This document shows, piece by piece, positions 32,931 to 42,159 of a stretch of 64,000 nucleotides of DNA. Made by a program: the position numbers and the translations under genes. The notes beneath the pieces were generated by a model. The model saw nothing but the letters and a program-made list of their open reading frames with translations, was not told the origin of the DNA and made no database searches. The stretch comes from Streptomyces buecherae (GTDB lineage Bacteria > Actinomycetota > Actinomycetes > Streptomycetales > Streptomycetaceae): contig NZ_CP060404.1 in NCBI RefSeq assembly GCF_014295035.1, positions 6,054,501 to 6,118,500 on the forward strand, written 5' to 3'. Position 1 is the stretch's first letter. Each line of letters begins with the position of its first letter.

Positions 32931-33797
32931 GTGGTGGACGGCGACCGGGTGACGGAGTTCGACCTGGAGTTGGGCGGGGGCCGCAGGCTGCGGGTGTATG
33001 ACACGGGTGGCCCGGGTGACGATGACCGGCTCGCGCTGTTCTGGCACCACGGCACGCCGAACATCGGCGCCCCGCCCCGTCCCCTCCTGCCGGCCGCGGC
33101 CCGACTCGGGCTGCGCTGGGTGTCGTACGACCGCCCCGGGTACGGCGGCTCGACGCCGCGGCCGGGCCGGAACGTGGCGTCCGCGGCCGACGATGCCGCT
33201 GCCGTGGCCGACGCGTTGGGCATCGACCGGTTCGCGGTGCTGGGCCACTCCGGCGGTGGCCCGCATGCCCTGGCCTGTGGCGCGCGGCTGCCGGAGCGGG
33301 TGGTGGGCGTCGTCAGCGTGGCGGGGTTGGCGCCGCTCGACGCCGCGGGGCTCGACTGGTTCGCCGGCATGACGGAGTCGGGCGCGGCGTCGCTGCGCGC
33401 GGCCGTCGCGGGCCGGGCGGCGAAGGAGCGGTACGAGGCGAGCGCCGCGTACGACCCGGAGATGTTCGTTCCGGCCGATCACGCCGCCCTGGCCGGAGAG
33501 TGGGCGTGGTTCGAGGACATCGTGGGCCCGGCGGTGGCGGCGGGGCCGGGCGGGCTCATAGCCGACGACCTGGCCTACGTCGCCCCCTGGGGCTTCGACC
33601 CCGCGCGGGTCGTCGCGCCGACGCTGGTCCTGCACGGCGGCCTCGACCGCATCGTGCCCAGCTCACACGCCAGGTGGCTGGCCCACCAGATCCCCGCGGC
33701 CGAGCTGCGCCTGCGGGAAGGCGACGGGCACATCTCGGTTCTGAGCGGTGCCGAGGCCGCGTTGCGCTGGCTCGCGGAGCGCGCTACCTCCCGCTGA
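32931..33797 (+). CDS. Alpha/beta-hydrolase
   Basis: A 288-residue alpha/beta-hydrolase. The oxyanion segment is FWHHGTPNIGAPP, the strand-turn SYDRPGYGGSTPRPG is typical, and the nucleophile elbow is GHSGGGPHAL (Ser). The acid is the Asp of LHGGLDRIVP and the base the His of GDGHISVL, so the triad is complete. Substrate unknown; no signal peptide, so cytoplasmic. The start is uncertain: GTG 32931 gives the usual beginning before the first strand (RVTEFDLELGGGRRLRVYDTG); ATG 32892 would add 13 residues. It lies 228 bp after the ettA operon on the same strand and is probably separate. Confidence 0.85.
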   Translation: MVDGDRVTEFDLELGGGRRLRVYDTGGPGDDDRLALFWHHGTPNIGAPPRPLLPAAARLGLRWVSYDRPGYGGSTPRPGRNVASAADDAAAVADALGIDRFAVLGHSGGGPHALACGARLPERVVGVVSVAGLAPLDAAGLDWFAGMTESGAASLRAAVAGRAAKERYEASAAYDPEMFVPADHAALAGEWAWFEDIVGPAVAAGPGGLIADDLAYVAPWGFDPARVVAPTLVLHGGLDRIVPSSHARWLAHQIPAAELRLREGDGHISVLSGAEAALRWLAERATSR

Positions 33798-33820
33798 CCC
33801 GAGCCCGTACGGCGTCTGGC

Positions 33821-33983
33821 GACCCGCAGCCCGTACGCCCCGGTTGACCCCGCTGCCCCGGTTGACCCGCGCCCGTACCACCGTGGGCCGACCCGCAGCC
33901 CGTACGCCTCGGTTGCCCCTGCACCCCGGCTGTCCCTGCTGCCCCGCCCGTACCACCGTCGGCCGACCCGCTGTCCGTACGGT
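33821..33983. repeat. Imperfect intergenic repeats, period about 69-75 bp
   Basis: GACCCGCAGCCCGTACGCC occurs at 33821 and 33890, with a diverged third copy at 33965. CGCCCGTACCACCGTGGGCCG at 33870 reappears with one change at 33945. The block fills the space between the convergent hydrolase and ABC operons. Confidence 0.75.
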
Positions 33984-34070
33984 CGCACCCGGTCAGGCGG
34001 CAATGGGCGGGCCGGGCGGGGCGGGGGCTTCCCGGCCGCGCCCCACCACGGGTGCCGCCGGGGCAGGTGG

Positions 34071-35342
34071 CTACGGCTGTGCGCCGCCCGCCTTGCCCGG
34101 GCCGCTCTGGTGGTCCTGGTCGCCCTGGCTGCTCTCGCCGTCCTCGCTGCCCTCGGCAGCCCCGCCGTTCTGGGGGGCGTCGGGGGGCGGGGAGTGGTCG
34201 GGCCAGACGGCTATGTGGTCGGGTTCGAGTTCGAGGAGGACGCGGTGTTCCATGCCGAGCGACTGCGTGTAGTCGGCCGGGAGTTGCAGCCGGCCGGCGC
34301 GGTCGAGCATCGCGTACTCGCGTGCCACCAGGGACTCCTGGCCCGTCTCGGCGTCCACCTCGGTGCGGCGCAGCACCTCCGAGGAAGTGCGGCCGTCGCG
34401 GATGGCGACCGTTCGGCGGACCTCGCTGGCCACGGTCTGGTCGTGCGTCACGATCACGATGGTGGTGCCGAGTTCGGCGTTGGCCGTGCGGAAGGCGGCG
34501 AAGATCTCCTCGCCGGTGGCCGAGTCCAGCTCGCCGGTCGGCTCGTCGGCCAGGAGTACGGAGGGGGTGTTGGCGAGCGCCACGGCGATGGCGGCGCGCT
34601 GCTGCTCGCCGCCGGACATCTGCTGCGGGCGCTTGTCCCGGCAGTGGTCGATCCGCAGCATCCGGAGCAGGTCGTCGGCGTGCTTCAGGCGCGCCGCGCG
34701 CTGCCGGCCGCGGCCCCGCAACTGCATGGGGAGGAGCACGTTCTGGATGGTGGTCAGGTACGGGAGCAGGTTGCGGGCCGTCTGCTGCCAGACGAAGCCG
34801 ACGATGTCGCGGCGGTAGCGCAGCCGGGCCTTCGCGTCCATGTTCAGCAGGTCGCTGCCGGCCACCGAGGCCGCGCCGGCCGTGGGCACGTCCAGGCCGG
34901 CCAGGATGTTCATCAGCGTGGACTTGCCGCTACCGGACGCGCCCACCAGGGCCATCAACTCACCCTCGGAAACCAGCAGGTCGAGCCCCTGGAGCGCCTG
35001 CACCTCGACGCCGTCGGTGGAGAAGACGCGGACCAGCCGGTCGCAGGTGATCAGCGCGTCGTGGCCGAAGGCGGGGCGGTCGCGGTGCGAGGTGGCCCGG
35101 CGTTCCAGCTCGGCCAGCGACGGCACGGCCGGCCGGCGCCCGGCGCCTCCACCCGCAGCGCCGCCGCCCGCAGCGCCTCCAGCCGCCGCACCCCCGCCCG
35201 TGGCGGGCCCGTCCGCGACCGCCGTGTCTCCGGCCGCCCGGTCTGCCGCCGTGGCGGCGTCCGCCGCGGCCCTCCGCGTACCGCGCCCGCGCGTGCCGCC
35301 GTCGCCGTCGTGTCCGCCCGTGCCTGCCGCCGTCTTCGTCAT
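34071..35342 (-). CDS. ABC transporter ATP-binding protein (LolD/MacB type)
   Basis: A 423-residue protein. A 70-residue Gly/Ala-rich disordered N-terminus precedes the ATPase: Walker A GASGSGKST, Q-loop FVWQQTARNLLPYLTT, signature MSGGEQQR, Walker B VLLADEPTGELD and H-loop VTHD. The LADEPTG pattern is that of ATPases serving FtsX-type permeases (LolD, MacB, FtsE relatives). A ~110-residue C-terminal extension (RRTEVDAETGQESLVAREYA, then an acidic Gln/Ser tail) is not part of the usual domain. Its ATG overlaps the upstream permease stop (ATGA), so the three genes 41812-34071 form one operon. It should power the two permeases. Confidence 0.92.
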   Translation of the reverse strand: MTKTAAGTGGHDGDGGTRGRGTRRAAADAATAADRAAGDTAVADGPATGGGAAAGGAAGGGAAGGGAGRRPAVPSLAELERRATSHRDRPAFGHDALITCDRLVRVFSTDGVEVQALQGLDLLVSEGELMALVGASGSGKSTLMNILAGLDVPTAGAASVAGSDLLNMDAKARLRYRRDIVGFVWQQTARNLLPYLTTIQNVLLPMQLRGRGRQRAARLKHADDLLRMLRIDHCRDKRPQQMSGGEQQRAAIAVALANTPSVLLADEPTGELDSATGEEIFAAFRTANAELGTTIVIVTHDQTVASEVRRTVAIRDGRTSSEVLRRTEVDAETGQESLVAREYAMLDRAGRLQLPADYTQSLGMEHRVLLELEPDHIAVWPDHSPPPDAPQNGGAAEGSEDGESSQGDQDHQSGPGKAGGAQP

Positions 35343-38341
35343 CGGCTCTCTCCCGCCCTCAGCTCGGTGTTCTCCTTGCGGCGCCCGCTCCACCACGCCT
35401 GCGCCAGCACCACCACCAGCGTCAGCAGCACCACGCCCACCGCGGGAACCACCAGCGACAGTGCGTCGGCGTGCAGGCGTACGGTGCCGAGTTCGTCGAA
35501 GCCGGCGCGGGCGGACAGCGCCAGCCGCGTCAGATCGAGGCCGGGCGCCAGTAGCCGGATCGTGCCGTATCCGACGAGCACGCCGCCGCACGCGGCGAGC
35601 AGGGCCTGCGGCAGCGCCTCCAGGACGAGCAGCCGCCGGCCCTGGCGCCGGGTGAGCCCCATCGTGCGGAGCCGGGCCAGCAGCGCCGTGCGCTCCGGCG
35701 TGGCCTGGAGCAGCGAGAGGAGCACGGCCAGCGCCGCGTACCCGGCGCCCGCCGCCACCGCCGCCGCGTACAACCGCTCCGTACCGTCCTGGAGCGGTGA
35801 GTCGGCCAGCGCCGCGTACTCCTCGGCCCGCGCCTTCACGCGGACCGAGCCCTCGCCCCGCGCGGACGCCTTCCCGGCGTCGTCACCCTGCTGCGGCGTG
35901 AGGCCGGCCGCGCGGGCCGCGGCGTCCGCGCCCCGGTCGGCGCCCGACGCGCCGGTGCCCACCGCCGCGCGCACCGCGGCCATGTCGATGCCCGAGCCGT
36001 GCGAGCCGGAACCGGCCATGAGCATGGCGGTCGGGTACGGGCGGGCCAGCCGGTCCGCGTCGATCAGCAGGTACTCGCTGGTCTGCGTCGCCGGAGTGCC
36101 CTCGTGCACGGCGGCCACCTCGACCGTGATGTCGCCGCCGAGCGGGCGCAGCTTCTGCGGCCCGGTGCCCAGCCGCTTGGCGACCCCGGGCGAGGCGATG
36201 GCCGGCACCACGGCGCCCCGGTCCTCGCGCAGTGCCTTCGCCGGCACCTGTTCCATGCCCGCGTGGCGGGCCAGCCTGTTGTACGCGGCCGGGTCGATGG
36301 CCACCAGGGCGACCTGGTCGCCGTCGTCGTTGAGCCACAGGTCGTACTCGATGTGCGCGGGCACCACCTGTCGCACGCCCGACACCTCGCGCAACGCGGC
36401 GGCCAGGTTCTTCGGCAGCCCCTTGCTGTCGTCCACCCGCGCGTCGGCCCCGACCGCCAGGATCGAGGCGCGCTCGCGCGCGTCGTCGACGCCGGCGAGT
36501 ACCGAGCCGCCGAACGACGCGGTGGACAGCGCGATGATCAGCGCCAGGAGCGGCAGCGCCCCGGTCGCCTGCGCGCGGCCGGCCCTGGCCAGCGCCAGGA
36601 AGCCGAGCACACCACGGCGCCGGGTCGCCGGGCGGGCGGCGAGCCGCAGCGGCAGCGGGTACAGCCGCACGAGCAGCAGCGCGGCGATCGCCCCGACGAG
36701 CACGGGCGCCGCGCTGACCAGCGCGTCCACATCGCCACCCGCCGTGCCGCGCTGGCGCAGGGCCGCCACCGCGCCCACCGCCAGGACCAGCGCGGTGAGT
36801 TCGGCGACCACGCGGCGGCGCGACGGCTTGGCCCGTACCACGTCGGTGCGCTCCATGCTGGTCAGCGTCCGGCGGTGGGCCGCGACCGCCCGCGCGGGCA
36901 GCGCGCAGCAGGCCAGCGCGGCCACCGCGGCGGCGGCCAGCAGCGCCGGCACCAGCCGCGCCTCCCGTACGAGCACGACGGCCAGGGTGAACCCGAGAGC
37001 CGCCGCGGGAAGCGCGACCACCGAGGTCTCGGCCAGCAGCCGGCGGCCGACGCCGACGAGCGAGCCGCCACGGGAGCGCAGCAGGGTCAGTTCGGCGCGG
37101 CGCCTGGCGGCGGCCAGGCCGCCGGCCATCAGCAACACGATCGCGGCGACGGTGCCCACGCCGAACGCGGCGACGGCCACCACCGGCGCCACCGCCTTCC
37201 GCATGTCGCCGAACTCGCCGACGATGGTGTCCACTTCGGTGCTGATCGCGGCGGTGGGCCCGATCGCCTCGCGCATCGCGACCAGCGTCGGCCCGTTCTC
37301 GAGCGCGGCGACCTGCTCGCGCAGGCGGGTCACGTCGCGTCCGGTGAGGTGGCTCGGGTCGTTGGCCAGCCGCCAGAAGGTCTGCGGGGTGCCGGTCGCG
37401 GAGAGCAGGGAAGGCCCGGCGTCGGGGGCCAGGAGCAGCGCCCCCACCCAGAAGCGCTTGGGCGTGTCGCCCGCCACCTTCTCCGTCGCGAGGCCGGGGG
37501 AGCGCAGCAGCGGCTCGATGGACCAGTACGTCTTCTGTGGGGCGCGCGGGTCGAGGACGCCCACGATCCGCGCGGAGAGCGCGGTGGTGCCCACCGCGTC
37601 GAGGTGGACGCGCGAACCGATCCGCAGGCCCAGCGCCTTCGCGGTCTCCCGGGTGACCGCCGCCTCGACCTCCAGCCGGTCGGCCACTCCGGCGCCCTCC
37701 GAGCCGCCGTCGTCGGTGGCGGGGCCCGTGCCGCGCGGCAGCCGACCCTCGCGCACGCGGCTGTGCTCGGCCAGGCCCGACTGGGCCGTCAGCGTCAGCT
37801 TGGGCGGCAGGCCGTCCGGGCGCGGCAGCCACGCGTCGCTGGCCACCAGCGCCTCGGGGGTGCGCACCCCGTACGCGGACTGCGCGGGGTCGTACCGCAC
37901 CAGGTCGGGCAGGCGCTCACGCACCTCGCGGTACTGCTCGCCGAGCGGCCCCGGGGCCAGCGCGGCGGCCCGCTCGCGCTGCGGTCGCTGGGCGCCCGGC
38001 GGACCCGAGGTGACCTGGTAGGCGCTGCGGTCCGGCGAGGCCGCGCTGATCTGGTCGCGGATGGCGTGCGACTCGTACGCGTCGACCCCGCGCGGGAACG
38101 CGGCGGCCAGGAACGAGGTCAGCAGCACCAGTACGCCCAGCGCGAGGGCGGCGCCGGGCGCGGCGCGCAGCCGCAGCCTGACCCAGTTGGTCACGACCGG
38201 GGCGCGGCGGCCGGTGGTCGAACCGTCGCGGGCCGTTGACCGGTCGGGCCGGTCGGACCGGTCTTGCGCCGCCTCGTCGGCGGTCGGCCCGTCCTGTGTG
38301 GGCCGCTCGGGCCCCTCGTGGTCTGCTGTGGACGCGGGCAT
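35339..38341 (-). CDS. FtsX-type ABC permease
   Basis: A 1000-residue membrane protein. TM1 (ALALGVLVLLTSFLAAAFPRG, after a disordered 50-residue start) is followed by a large extracytoplasmic domain, then two FtsX domains with three TM segments each (around residues 390-500 and 850-990; for example AGYAALAVLLSLLQATPERTALLARLRTMGLTRRQGRRLLVLEALPQALLA). The last TM block is followed by QAWWSGRRKENTELRAGESR. This ten-TM layout with duplicated FtsX domains belongs to MacB/LolCE-like exporters that move lipids, peptides or extract cargo from the membrane outer leaflet. It starts 3 bp after the upstream permease stop and overlaps the ATPase gene by 4 bp. No associated regulator or cargo gene is present. 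Confidence 0.9.
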   Translation of the reverse strand: MPASTADHEGPERPTQDGPTADEAAQDRSDRPDRSTARDGSTTGRRAPVVTNWVRLRLRAAPGAALALGVLVLLTSFLAAAFPRGVDAYESHAIRDQISAASPDRSAYQVTSGPPGAQRPQRERAAALAPGPLGEQYREVRERLPDLVRYDPAQSAYGVRTPEALVASDAWLPRPDGLPPKLTLTAQSGLAEHSRVREGRLPRGTGPATDDGGSEGAGVADRLEVEAAVTRETAKALGLRIGSRVHLDAVGTTALSARIVGVLDPRAPQKTYWSIEPLLRSPGLATEKVAGDTPKRFWVGALLLAPDAGPSLLSATGTPQTFWRLANDPSHLTGRDVTRLREQVAALENGPTLVAMREAIGPTAAISTEVDTIVGEFGDMRKAVAPVVAVAAFGVGTVAAIVLLMAGGLAAARRRAELTLLRSRGGSLVGVGRRLLAETSVVALPAAALGFTLAVVLVREARLVPALLAAAAVAALACCALPARAVAAHRRTLTSMERTDVVRAKPSRRRVVAELTALVLAVGAVAALRQRGTAGGDVDALVSAAPVLVGAIAALLLVRLYPLPLRLAARPATRRRGVLGFLALARAGRAQATGALPLLALIIALSTASFGGSVLAGVDDARERASILAVGADARVDDSKGLPKNLAAALREVSGVRQVVPAHIEYDLWLNDDGDQVALVAIDPAAYNRLARHAGMEQVPAKALREDRGAVVPAIASPGVAKRLGTGPQKLRPLGGDITVEVAAVHEGTPATQTSEYLLIDADRLARPYPTAMLMAGSGSHGSGIDMAAVRAAVGTGASGADRGADAAARAAGLTPQQGDDAGKASARGEGSVRVKARAEEYAALADSPLQDGTERLYAAAVAAGAGYAALAVLLSLLQATPERTALLARLRTMGLTRRQGRRLLVLEALPQALLAACGGVLVGYGTIRLLAPGLDLTRLALSARAGFDELGTVRLHADALSLVVPAVGVVLLTLVVVLAQAWWSGRRKENTELRAGESR

Positions 38342-38344
38342 GGC

Positions 38345-41300
38345 CTACTCACCTCCCCGGTGGCGGAGTGTGGCGACCGGGTCGCCGCGTCGTAGCGCCA
38401 CCGCCGCGACGATCAGTACGGGCACGGCGGCGACCGCCGCGAGCACCCCGCCGACCTGCCACAACGGCAGTTCGACCAGGACCTCGGGCACCGGCTGCGC
38501 CGCCTCGCCGGTCAACACGATGAGCGGCACCACCGCCCGGGTCAGCACCGTGCCGAGGGCGAGGCCCACGGCCAGCGCCAGGCTGATGAGCAGCGCCTGT
38601 TCCGCCGCGACCATGCGGGCGAGCTGGCGCCGTGGGGCGCCGAGGGCGCGCAGGACGCCGAACTCGGCGCCGCGTTCGCGTAGCGAGCCGGCCATGCTGA
38701 CGGCGAAGCCGACCGCGGCGAGCGCCGCCGCGACCAGGGCCGCGGCGGCGAGCCCGGCCTGCGGGCCCGCGCCGAACGGGTCGTCGTGCAGTTCGTCCGC
38801 GATCTCCGAGCGGGCGATGACCTGCGCCGGGTCGGTGTCGGGCCGCTGCCGCAGCGCGGCCACGACCTGCTCGCCCTTGCCCGGCGCCGGCCGCAGCCAC
38901 CACTCGCTGGGCGGCAGGGCGGCCGAGTCGCGGGCGGCGAGCGCCTGGTTGACGGCCCGGAAGTCGACGAGCAGCGCGCCACCGTCCGAAGTGGAACCGC
39001 CGGTGGCCGCCGCGTCGGCCGCCCCCTGGTCGCCGCCCGCCGCCGTGGCCACGCCGCTGGTGCGCTCGGCCGCGGCGCCCGTGGTGGGCAGCGCGCGCAC
39101 GGCGGCGACGACGCGCACCGGCAACGTCTCGCCGGCGACGGGCACGCTGACCGTCGAACCCACCTTGGCGCCGCTGGAGTCAAGGAAGCGGTCGGTGGCC
39201 ACGGCCGTCAACGGGCCGGGCTGCCGAGGCCAGGGGGCGGCGAAGGCGAAGGTGCTGGTGGGGCGCGAGGGGATGAGGTCGTCGCCGATGTGGTGGCCCG
39301 TGTCGTAGCCGGCGGTCAGCGGCCGGTCCGCCGTGTGCCGGGGGCGCTCCGCCCGCGGCCTGGCCCGGACGTTGCCCGGCACTTCCTCCGCGAACGTGGC
39401 CGTCGCCCGCCAGTTGAAGCCGTCCGGCACCGGCACCGCCTGGGCCGCGCCGTCGGCGCCGACCGCCCGCAGGCCGCTCACCTCGAAGGCGTGCCGCTCC
39501 GCGCGGGCCGACTGGAGCAGTTCCAGCTTGATCGACGTCAGCCGCAGCGGCCCGGCGGGCTTGCCACCCGGCGCGCCCGCGGTCCGCGCGATGTCGGCGA
39601 CCAGGGTGCGGGCCTTGTTGTCGACGGGCAGTTGGCCGATCCGCAGCGGATACGGGACGCCGAAGCGGTCCTCGATGGTCACGGTGACGGCGGCCGAAGC
39701 CCTGCTGGGCGAGACGCCGCCCGGTGCGCCGGGCGCGCCGAGCCGGGCCGTCAGGCGCAGTTCGTCGGGCGTGCCGGGCAGCGCGATCCCGGGGCGTTCG
39801 ACGGCCTCGCGCGGCGCGACGGTGTCCAACACGGCCCGCGCGTCCCGGTCGGCCAGGTCGTCGCGCATCAACAGCGAACCCCTGGCGTGCCGCGCGTCGA
39901 GCGCGAGCAGCGAGGCGCCGCGCCCGCCGGAGAGCCCGAACCGCACGCGGGCGGCGGGCGCCGCGGCATCCACCCCCGGCACCGACGCGTACGCGCCGCC
40001 CTGCCCGAGCTGGGGGATGCGGCTGGACAGGACGCGCACGTCGGTGCCGGCCGCGAAGTCCGCCTGGTCGTCCTGCGAGCGCTCCCAGGAGGCGCCCTGG
40101 CCGACCGCGAACATGCCCATGGCCACGGCCAGTACGAGCAGCAACACCGGCCCCGCGCCGCGCAGCGGGCGGCGGGCGAGCTGCCAACCGGCGAGCGCGG
40201 TGGGCAGGCCGCGCCCGCGCGCCGCGCGCCGCTCGGCGATCCTGGCGACCGGCGGCAGCAGCCGCAGCGTGAGCACCGTGCCGGCGAGCAGCGCCAGCGC
40301 GGGAGCCGCGACCAGCACCGGGTCCACGCCGAGCGCGCCGCCGTCACCGCTGAGCACGCCACCGCCGTCGCCGGACTGCTGGTCGAGCTGCCAGTACGCG
40401 ACGCCCGCGATGACCAGCAGGCCCACGTCCGCGCCGGCGCGCAGCGGCGCCGGCAGCGCGTTGGCCCGCGCGCGCACCACGGACGGGCCGCTGCGCGCCC
40501 GGGCCCCGAGCAGCGCGGGCGCCACCACGGCCGCGGCGCACCCCAGCGCCACGGCGCCGCCGATGACGCAGGTCTGCCAGGTCAGCCCGGTGTCCAGGTC
40601 GAGGCCGATGCGCGCCAACGGGCCGTAGGCGGCGATGAGTTCCATCAGCGGCCCGGCGAGCAGCGGTGCCGCCACCGCCGCGGGCCCGGCCAGCAGCAGC
40701 GCCTCGACGGCCGCGAGCCGCGCGATCCGGGGCCCGGAGGCGCCACGGGCCAGCAGCAACTCCGTCTCGCCGGCCCGCTCCGTGCTGAGCAGCCGGGCCA
40801 CGAGCAGCAGCGCGTACCCGGCGAGCAACACCAGTTGCAGCGTCACGATCAGCAGCGTCGAACGGGCTCCGAGCAGCGAGCGGTCGGCCTGGTCGAGCAC
40901 GGTCGGCAAACCCGTGCTCACCTCCGCGCCGCCGAGCGCCGGGTCCTTCGCGAGCGCGGCCCGCCCCCGCTCGGCCGCCGACCGCAGCCCGTCCACGTCG
41001 TCCGCGCTCACCCCGGAGAAGTCCGCCGCCGCCAGCCAGGCCATCCCGGCCTGGGCGACGCGCCCGTCCCGGAAAGCCGCGTCGTCGGTCAGCAGCGGTC
41101 CGTACGTGGTGAACGCCAGCGTCCGCACGCCGCTGCCGCCCAGGTCGTCCAACTGCCAGTACGGGTCGGTGCGGTCCTTGGGCCGGTACAGGCCGGTGAC
41201 CCGGATTTGCACGGGCGGCCCCGACAGCCGGTCGGTGAGGGTCAGCCGAGCGCCGACGCGCAGCCCGAGGCGGGCCGCCGCGGTCTCCGGGAGCGCGATG

Positions 41301-41812
41301 GGCAGCGCCGCCGCGCCCTTGCCGTGCTTGTCGCCCTCGCCGTCCTTGTCGTGCGCACCGCTCTTGCCGCTCCTGCCGGGTTCCTGGGGCGCGCCGCTCG
41401 GCCAGGCGCCGGTGGTCAGCGTGACGCGGGTGCGGTCGATCGCGGCGAACAGCGTCAGGTCCGGTTCGCCCTGCCGGGCCGCGGCGGACTGGAGTTCGCG
41501 GGGCAGCGCGTACGGGCCCGAGTGGGCCATCGAACGCAGCGTTACCGGCAGCCCGTCGAAGGTCCGCTCGGCACCGCGCCGCACGGCTCGCTCGGCCGCC
41601 GCACGCTCCGACTCCGGCAGGTCCGTGGCCACCCGCAGCGCGGCCGGCGCGGCGCTGCGCTCGCGCAGCGCGTGCCGCAACCCCGCGTCGCCGATGGCCG
41701 CGCTGAACGCGCCGAGCGTGGCCAGCACCGCGGTGGTCAGCAGCACCGTCAACAGGGCCGCCGACAACAGCAATCGGTGCGCACGGACACGCAGGAACAC
41801 AAAGCCCGCCAC
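38345..41812 (-). CDS. FtsX-type ABC permease, first gene of operon
   Basis: A 1155-residue membrane protein. An N-terminal TM (LLLSAALLTVLLTTAVLATLGAF) and large outer domain precede a first FtsX block (around residues 330-500, TLLIVTLQLVLLAGYALLLV, RAGETELLLARGASGPRIAR) and a C-terminal block (GLAAAALVAAALAAVGFAVSMAGSL then RERGAEFGVLRALGAPRRQLARMVAAEQALLISLALAVGLALG). The phrase E-x-x-x-L-R-A-L-G-A is the hallmark of FtsX-type permeases. Together with the next permease it makes a heteromeric pair. The start is a GTG at 41810-41812 with GGGGGG-rich sequence upstream. The upstream 350 bp hold repeated GCGATAC motifs that may be an operator. Confidence 0.9.
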   Translation of the reverse strand: MAGFVFLRVRAHRLLLSAALLTVLLTTAVLATLGAFSAAIGDAGLRHALRERSAAPAALRVATDLPESERAAAERAVRRGAERTFDGLPVTLRSMAHSGPYALPRELQSAAARQGEPDLTLFAAIDRTRVTLTTGAWPSGAPQEPGRSGKSGAHDKDGEGDKHGKGAAALPIALPETAAARLGLRVGARLTLTDRLSGPPVQIRVTGLYRPKDRTDPYWQLDDLGGSGVRTLAFTTYGPLLTDDAAFRDGRVAQAGMAWLAAADFSGVSADDVDGLRSAAERGRAALAKDPALGGAEVSTGLPTVLDQADRSLLGARSTLLIVTLQLVLLAGYALLLVARLLSTERAGETELLLARGASGPRIARLAAVEALLLAGPAAVAAPLLAGPLMELIAAYGPLARIGLDLDTGLTWQTCVIGGAVALGCAAAVVAPALLGARARSGPSVVRARANALPAPLRAGADVGLLVIAGVAYWQLDQQSGDGGGVLSGDGGALGVDPVLVAAPALALLAGTVLTLRLLPPVARIAERRAARGRGLPTALAGWQLARRPLRGAGPVLLLVLAVAMGMFAVGQGASWERSQDDQADFAAGTDVRVLSSRIPQLGQGGAYASVPGVDAAAPAARVRFGLSGGRGASLLALDARHARGSLLMRDDLADRDARAVLDTVAPREAVERPGIALPGTPDELRLTARLGAPGAPGGVSPSRASAAVTVTIEDRFGVPYPLRIGQLPVDNKARTLVADIARTAGAPGGKPAGPLRLTSIKLELLQSARAERHAFEVSGLRAVGADGAAQAVPVPDGFNWRATATFAEEVPGNVRARPRAERPRHTADRPLTAGYDTGHHIGDDLIPSRPTSTFAFAAPWPRQPGPLTAVATDRFLDSSGAKVGSTVSVPVAGETLPVRVVAAVRALPTTGAAAERTSGVATAAGGDQGAADAAATGGSTSDGGALLVDFRAVNQALAARDSAALPPSEWWLRPAPGKGEQVVAALRQRPDTDPAQVIARSEIADELHDDPFGAGPQAGLAAAALVAAALAAVGFAVSMAGSLRERGAEFGVLRALGAPRRQLARMVAAEQALLISLALAVGLALGTVLTRAVVPLIVLTGEAAQPVPEVLVELPLWQVGGVLAAVAAVPVLIVAAVALRRGDPVATLRHRGGE

Positions 41813-42159
41813 TGACCCCCCCGCGCTGCTCCCCGCCCACCGGACCCGTCGCCAGCCAGCGACGGCGCGCGGTCACGGAGGTGACGGCGGCGTGTCGACT
41901 CGGCGGCGTGCCTGGATGTTGTCAGAGAAAGATGCGGTCTGAAAGCGGTTGCGGTCTGGGCTTGATCCGATTGTGACCGACATGCGATACCCAGTGTCCG
42001 CTATGCGATACGCAGGGTATGCGGGTCATCGCCGCCGTCGTCCGGAATGGCTGGTTCCTGGGTCGTCGAGGCCCGGCCGCCGGCCGCCGTCGGGCCCGCC
42101 GCCGGTTCGGGGCGCCGGGGGCTGCGCGTACCGGCGGCCCGGCCGTGCGTACTGGCCGC
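41813..42159. promoter_or_regulatory. Regulatory region upstream of the FtsX operon with spaced repeats
   Basis: ATGCGATAC occurs at 41982-41990 and again at 42003-42011, exactly 21 bp apart (two helical turns), and ATACCC (41987-41992) is mirrored by GGGTAT (42015-42020). The block is less GC rich than its surroundings. It lies about 170 bp before the permease start and may bind a dimeric regulator. No other gene in this stretch. Confidence 0.4.

Noticed and set aside
34110..38021. 1303-codon plus-strand frame opposite the FtsX operon
   Set aside because: Antisense to clear permease and ATPase genes; Ser/Arg/Ala-rich with no motifs.
38786..41815. 1009-codon plus-strand frame opposite the first FtsX permease
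   Set aside because: Antisense shadow; no motifs.
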